Program-made: the position numbers and the translations under genes
Origin: Pelodera strongyloides
Lineage: Eukaryota; Nematoda; Chromadorea; Rhabditida; Rhabditidae
Assembly (NCBI GenBank): GCA_036852015.1
Contig: JAANDG010000012.1
Location: 612,121-676,120 of the forward strand
Reading direction: 5' to 3'
DNA: 64,000 nucleotides
The notes under the pieces: generated by a model
Seen by the model: only the letters and a program-made list of their open reading frames with translations
Databases searched by the model: none
What the model was told of the DNA's origin: nothing
In this document: positions 58,801 through 64,000 of the stretch, piece by piece
Numbering within the stretch: position 1 is the first letter of the stretch
Layout of the letters: every line of letters starts with the position of its first letter

Positions 58801-61800
58801 GACTTCCATTTCTTTGTTACTCAGAAAGAGTTATTGTAGCAAGTCGACCGTTCTTTACTCTACCCTTCACAACTCCCATGAGGAATTCGTATTGTAGTGT
58901 AAACTCATAGTCAAACAAACACAGATTCTGCATAGAGAACATATATTGGCACGGCGCAGTAAAACAATTCCAACCTTTTTCTTAGTAAGAGGTTTCGTCT
59001 TTTTCGATGTCTTCTCACTGTCGGAAACATCGCTTCCACTTCCGCTAAGTTCGATCTGGAGAATAATATTGTCAACATTAATCAAATACACATCAAAATA
59101 GACATACGATAAAGGGGGGGGGGGTGGCTTGATTTTTTGGGTGTATTATTAAACAAGCTAAACAATGGTCACTGCACATATAAAATATTAATGTGTGCAA
59201 AATTGCGATTCTAATTGTAAGACTTTCACAAACTACGATAAAAACAAAAACCTTCCTAATTTAAACGTTAGGAAACTTACCAAATCATCACTTTGACCTC
59301 CCTCAGAGATGATAGCATCGGAGTCAGACTCGAGAACGCGCTTTCTGAACAATGAAGCAAGTTGAATGGAAACACGAAGTAACCAAAACTAGCTAGGAGC
59401 TTACACCAACAACCGCAAACATTATATTTCAAGCTATCAATACCAGTCTTTCGCGACCTCAACTTCAATAATTTCAACTGGAATAAAATTCTGTGCGAAA
59501 CTAACAATTCTACATTACACGTCAACCAGGGACCCAGGCTGAACCTGAACTGTGCGAAATAGCGACGTAGTATACTCTACACAAGTAAAAAGTAAAAGGT
59601 AAGGAGAAAAATATAATCCACTATCTATACCTCTTTCCGGGTCCCTTCTTTTCTCCAGGTTTTCGCGTCCGGACGCTTTTCTCCTTTTCCTCGTCTGAAT
59701 CAGAGGATTCGGCAAGATTTCGAGCAGAAGAAATGAGGCGTCGACTAGCCCTCTGAAAACAAGCAAGTACTCAAAGTGTATTTGTTTGCATACCTAAGAA
59801 TATTCGCCTGCGAACCTTCTTTATTACACAAGAGCTTTACGACAGTAACATACTAAATACTGCATGTTTTGTGAGCTTGTTATCATACAGTAACCCATCG
59901 GAGAATGAAAAATACAAGAGAGTGCAGCAGCGACGCTGCTAAGAAGCACACAAAGACCGAGAGTATATTCTCTGTAGCTTCAAAGAAACCAACAACACAG
60001 GACAAAACGAAAAGAACAAAATATAGGAAAAGACAATGAACCCCCACCAGTTCCTTTTCTTCCTTTTCATTCAGTCCTTCTTCCTCTTCCTCTTCTTCCT
60101 TTTCTTCGTCTGAACTTCCCAATTCGATCACTTCTCCGTCTCCACCATTCTTACTTCCACTACCGTTCTCGCCTTCGACTTTCACCTTTTTGGAACTAAA
60201 GGAAACGAAATACAAAACTATTTATCAATAATCAATCATGTTGAGATGTCGACATTTCAGCAGAAGAAATTTTACTTAGTCGATAGTCTACAACAAAGTT
60301 TAAACTCTTTATAATTAGTTAAAAAACAGCTGGATAGCAAAACTGATGAATCGGGGAAAATTAGTAAACAACGCTGTAAAATAAAATCTACCTCTCCTTT
60401 TCCTTTCTAGACTTTGACGTCTCCTTCACCTTCTTCTTGCGTTCACTGTCGTTACTCGTTTCCTAAAAAGGTTACTCAAATACACCTACCTCGAAAACCC
60501 CTTTACAATAAAAACACATCATATGGTGCGAAGATAAACATGTTAGACAATGACCAAAAACAAATCTAACTCAATGATAAACGTCAACTATCCTTCCTCT
60601 TCCATTTTATCACATTACTTATCGTTGTATTAAGTCTACGTAAACTGATTCTATGTGAATGAATGGTTGAAGTTCTTCGTTATTCCACTGAACCGTTCTA
60701 GCCTCTAGCAACTATATAGGAGAGTCTAGCAACTATATAGGAGAGGGACGAAATGGAAAGAGATACAAAGTTCAAAGTTGAGATAATAAGACATTCACTC
60801 ACCCCCTCGCAATTTGTGTCCGACGTCTCCTCCACCTCCTCTTCTTCCTCCATATCCTCATCATCATCGTGATCAATCAACTTGTTCGTCTTCTTCAACA
60901 ATCCATCCAAACTATCCGAGTCCGAGTCCGAGGCTGCCGACTTTTTTTCCTTTTGCTTTTTCTCCTTTTTTGACTTGCTCTTGCTTTTCTCGTCCTGAAA
61001 AGGAGAAAATTTATTATTACGAATACATAATTAAGTGTATAATAACCAAATGCTGGGTGATTTTTTCAATGGATATTCTCTCAAGAATCAACTAAAATCA
61101 AACATAAGGAGGGATGTCACGATAATATAAATCGGTTCAAATACGTAAGCAATCGATACACACATCTACATCGACAATATACGGTGTGAATATATTACTG
61201 CCATATAAGAAAACTGTAAGATGGTTCAGAGTAAATCCAACTGATCGCACATCAAAATCAGAAACTACAACAAAAATACCAACCTTTCCCTTCTTCGACT
61301 TTCTGAGTGCGGCCTTCTCCTTCTTGATTTGTTCCATCAACTCCAGGTCCTCATCATCTATCACTGAGCCGATGGACGAAGAACGCCCAGATTCTGAGCC
61401 GTCGTCGTCCTACAACCCACACATTTAAGAATCCACATCCAGGTTCACCAAACAAGAAGATTAAAAAGTTAACGCTGACAGACTAGTGGCTATGTTCGAA
61501 ACTCGAAATAGACAGAATAGTATCGTGTTTACCAGATAAATGAACGATAAGGTAAGTGAATGTTTCAATAAACCTTTATGTACAAAAAGAGGTTGCCCAC
61601 TGAAAACGCTAAGTGGGTGTAAATATACATCCAACTCCACTCACTTCACACAAGAAAGCTCAATTTACAAACATACTCACCGACATATTTTCTTCGTCGA
61701 AACGTGAAGGCGGTCGGAGGGAACGAGGATCAAACTAAAACATCACTTCGTAACTCGTTACCGGGACAAAAAATGTGCCAATTCCGTTGCTTCAGCCTTC

Positions 61801-62088
61801 AACCAAACACTAAACCATGACACTCTAGATACAGTATTCATTGCACCAGGCACTTAAACCAACTGCTACAACTCGAATTGCAATTGCAGTAAGATACTGT
61901 GAACAGGTAAGCATGACTGCATGACCCGCGGTTAAGTATAAAAATCTCACGTTAATATGCCTTGCTCCAAGCAATCGTCGTAGCTCTTCCCTAGTATATT
62001 CTTTATCCTCGTCTCCGGTGTCCTCTTCTTCTATCTCCAAATCTGATGGGATATCCTCCAACACAGCACTATTCTGTGCGGAACTTCC
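49894..62088 (-). CDS. xnp-1: ATRX/XNP-1-type SNF2 chromatin remodeller
   Basis: Thirty-six exons in phase, at least 1320 residues (C. elegans XNP-1 is about 1359). Leading exons 61951-62088 to 58286-58384 encode about 410 residues of Ser/Asp/Glu and Lys blocks, ending in [18 protein letters not shown]. The ATPase core follows: [11 protein letters not shown] (exon 57659-57796), [21 protein letters not shown] and [10 protein letters not shown] (55966-56103), [54 protein letters not shown] and [14 protein letters not shown] (52274-52445). [18 protein letters not shown] and a C-terminal tail end at TAA 49894. No N-terminal ADD domain is visible, as in worm and fly XNP. It is a DNA-dependent ATPase acting on heterochromatin and telomeric chromatin. 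The first exon is missing. The 52045 acceptor is TTCAAG. Several donors are GTTGGT. Confidence 0.93.
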
Positions 62089-63907
62089 CTGAAATAAATA
62101 CAAAATAGACAAAGAAAAATTACAACTCAAATCACGAATCTATATCAAAGAAAGATAGCAACGAGAAAATTCAGAAAAACGACCACATACCACACAGACA
62201 ACAACAAATCAGAAAAAGAACAAATCCTGAATTGGCCTGAATAGTATGGATGTGGAAAGTGTCACGAGCAATGCGCGATCAACCACCAATTATGGATGAG
62301 AGGCAAAACCAAAACACCCAATTCAAGGAAAAGTCTGATTTGCGAACGATCAGAAAGGATTGGAACTATGAGAAAGGAAAAAAAAACGTAATGAGAGTGA
62401 GTATAGCTATATGGGATTGGGATGTATGTATCAAATTAAACAAATAAGAATAAATACACGACGTTCGTCAATTAACATACGACAACATCTGGAGACGCAC
62501 AACCGTGACAAAGTCAAGGCACCTATGTCCCTATGACGACGCAAATATGAATATGAAAATAGAGTCGTCTTGTTATGATCCCTGAAGTATAAAAAAAACC
62601 ATAGTGACATGACAAAACCTGGCATAAGCTCTGAGAGACAGGATAGACTAACCATCCAAAACAGTATATCTACTTTATCAATCTTCAAGCGTAGCTAGCC
62701 CCAATTGCTTATAAAATTACAACGAAAAGTCTACAACAATGAAAAGCCTTCTCATCTCATTTATCAACTCTCAAAGCCTAGGATACAGTCCCAATTGCTT
62801 ATAAAAAGTACTCGTCAAATAATTAAAGTTATTTAATATGAAAATGCCGGGGATTATTCCAAGTAGCAAAAGTTGAAGAAAGCACATAATCACCATCACC
62901 AAAAGCATAAAGGTCAGTAAGTTAAAAGATGTTTGGGTATAGTGACCACCGTCCGCACAACACTGCGGGGCACATACTCTAAAGCGGTCTGGTCTGTGGA
63001 AATCAATACAAGGGTAAGAATGCAAGAGACCCGTCGGCACACTGTGGGATCGAAGAGGTAATAGACGAGTAAGTGGACGAGAGAGTGTTGGTTTCGTAGA
63101 GGAACTAGATGGAGAGAGGTGAATTTGTAAAAACTACTGGCGAGGAGGTGAGAGGCTCGTATCCAGCCTACAAGAGTATTAGAGTATGATGGGTCATAGA
63201 GGTTGGGGCCGTTGGGGGATCTAATCGAGAATGGCTAAGTGTTAAGAGTCCAACTAACAAATGTTAGTAGAAATGGGAAAAAAGTATACAACGAACTAAC
63301 ATGCTCCCTTAATTTGCACTCCTTATGCGGAAAATGAACAGAAAACAACTGTAAATATGTAACAGAGAAAAAAAAGGGGGGGGGGTCCAGTCCATGCAAA
63401 TTATAGACAGCTGATAAATAAAGATTAACATAATGGAATGTTCTTGCACCTTAGAAGAGAATCACTATTCATGGGAACTTGACAACGAACGAATAACTTT
63501 ATATCTCTTATTTCAACAACTAGAGAGAGATGAGAGTTGCGAACTAGCTGGCACTAACAATAAAAAAATGCGGGTTGTTGACGGTTGACCTGAGGCCACA
63601 TCGCCACATTCATGCACTGTATGCGCTGTACAGTACTATCAAATCGCAAAATAGTCGGAACAACCATCCCATATACCAAATTCTACGTGGTTAACCAACA
63701 CAAAGTCATACTTTTAATATTATAAATAGCTAAAAGCACTCAATTTTGTTTTAGTTTCCTAACGTGATATCCTGAAACATATGCATAAGCGTACAATGAA
63801 AAAGTGTCAAGATAGTCAAGCAAGTGCAATCAAGTCTATAATAGAACAGAGAACAAAAATAAAATAAAAATGAAGAAACTTCACAACACAATTCACATGA
63901 CCACCAC
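62089..63907. other. Unassigned sequence right of the ATRX exons
   Basis: No exon is firmly supported. Minus-strand open frames at about 62771-63040 (hydrophobic) and 62940-63240 exist but have no homology I recognise. A run of ten G lies at 63376-63385. It may be the first intron or the promoter region of the ATRX-type gene. Confidence 0.4.
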
Positions 63908-63955
63908 CGGCAAGGAACCCACAGGCACCGAAGGAGGAGCATGAACACGGATTCC
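63908..63955 (-). CDS. Candidate exon, maybe upstream part of the ATRX-type gene
   Basis: A strong acceptor (CTTTTTAG at 63956-63963) precedes 16 codons in frame 0, and a possible GTGGTG donor follows them. The phase would fit the exon at 62088. The frame otherwise reads to a TGA a few codons later, so it could equally be the end of another minus-strand gene. The product is Pro/Val-rich. Confidence 0.3.
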
Positions 63956-64000
63956 CTAAAAAGACAAAACAATATATATTCAAGATGAGAACTCACATTT

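Noticed and set aside
62771..63040. Hydrophobic minus-strand frame right of the ATRX exons
   Set aside because: It has no ATG (begins at GTG) and no matching splice partners or family resemblance.
1..64000. tRNA, rRNA, CRISPR array, or piRNA (21U) promoter clusters
   Set aside because: No tRNA B-box with foldable arms, rRNA segment, spaced repeat array or cluster of CTGTTTCA-type motifs was found by eye. A tRNAscan and motif scan would settle it.

Overview
The window is nuclear DNA from a nematode, most likely a rhabditid near the Caenorhabditis/Diploscapter grade. The evidence is AT-rich sequence, many short GT-AG introns ending in TTTCAG, and close homologues of the nematode proteins EXC-4 (CLIC) and XNP-1 (ATRX). 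The species cannot be named from sequence alone. I rebuilt gene models by hand, requiring exon phases to match across every intron and checking against conserved family motifs. All exon coordinates are my own predictions.

Layout. Plus strand, 0.4-3.5 kb: the 3' end of one unidentified gene (463-947), then a Thr-rich/charged gene (1081-3447). From 5.2 kb onward every gene I can support is on the minus strand. An ACSF2-like acyl-CoA synthetase (5211-10616) has most catalytic motifs degenerate. A Cys-loop ligand-gated ion channel (11383-16776, 5' end not found) follows. Then comes the exc-4-type chloride intracellular channel (19095-21832), then about 6 kb with no recognisable gene. A POT1-like telomere protein (27980-39890) follows, with a recent Ty3/gypsy retrotransposon (33099-38625) in its fourth intron. 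A PP1-like phosphatase (42122-48361) carries a long charged tail. An ATRX/XNP-1 SNF2 helicase (49894-62088, first exon uncertain) comes last, followed by mostly unassigned sequence to the right edge.

The most interesting item is the POT1-like gene. C. elegans POT homologues are, as I recall, small single-OB-fold proteins. Here one phase-consistent gene of about 673 codons appears to encode an N-terminal telomere-binding OB fold, a second OB fold, and a Cys-rich C-terminal domain, like vertebrate POT1. It lies on the same strand as ATRX, which also acts at telomeres and heterochromatin, with a PP1-like phosphatase between them. Spacings of 1.5-2.2 kb are too wide for a typical nematode operon.

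Introns and spacers hold several foldback (palindromic) elements. One of them was split by the retrotransposon, giving a nested insertion with a 5-bp target duplication. Two splice habits recur in unrelated genes: GTTGGT 5' splice sites and 3' splice sites ending in AAG. No tRNA, rRNA or CRISPR feature was seen.
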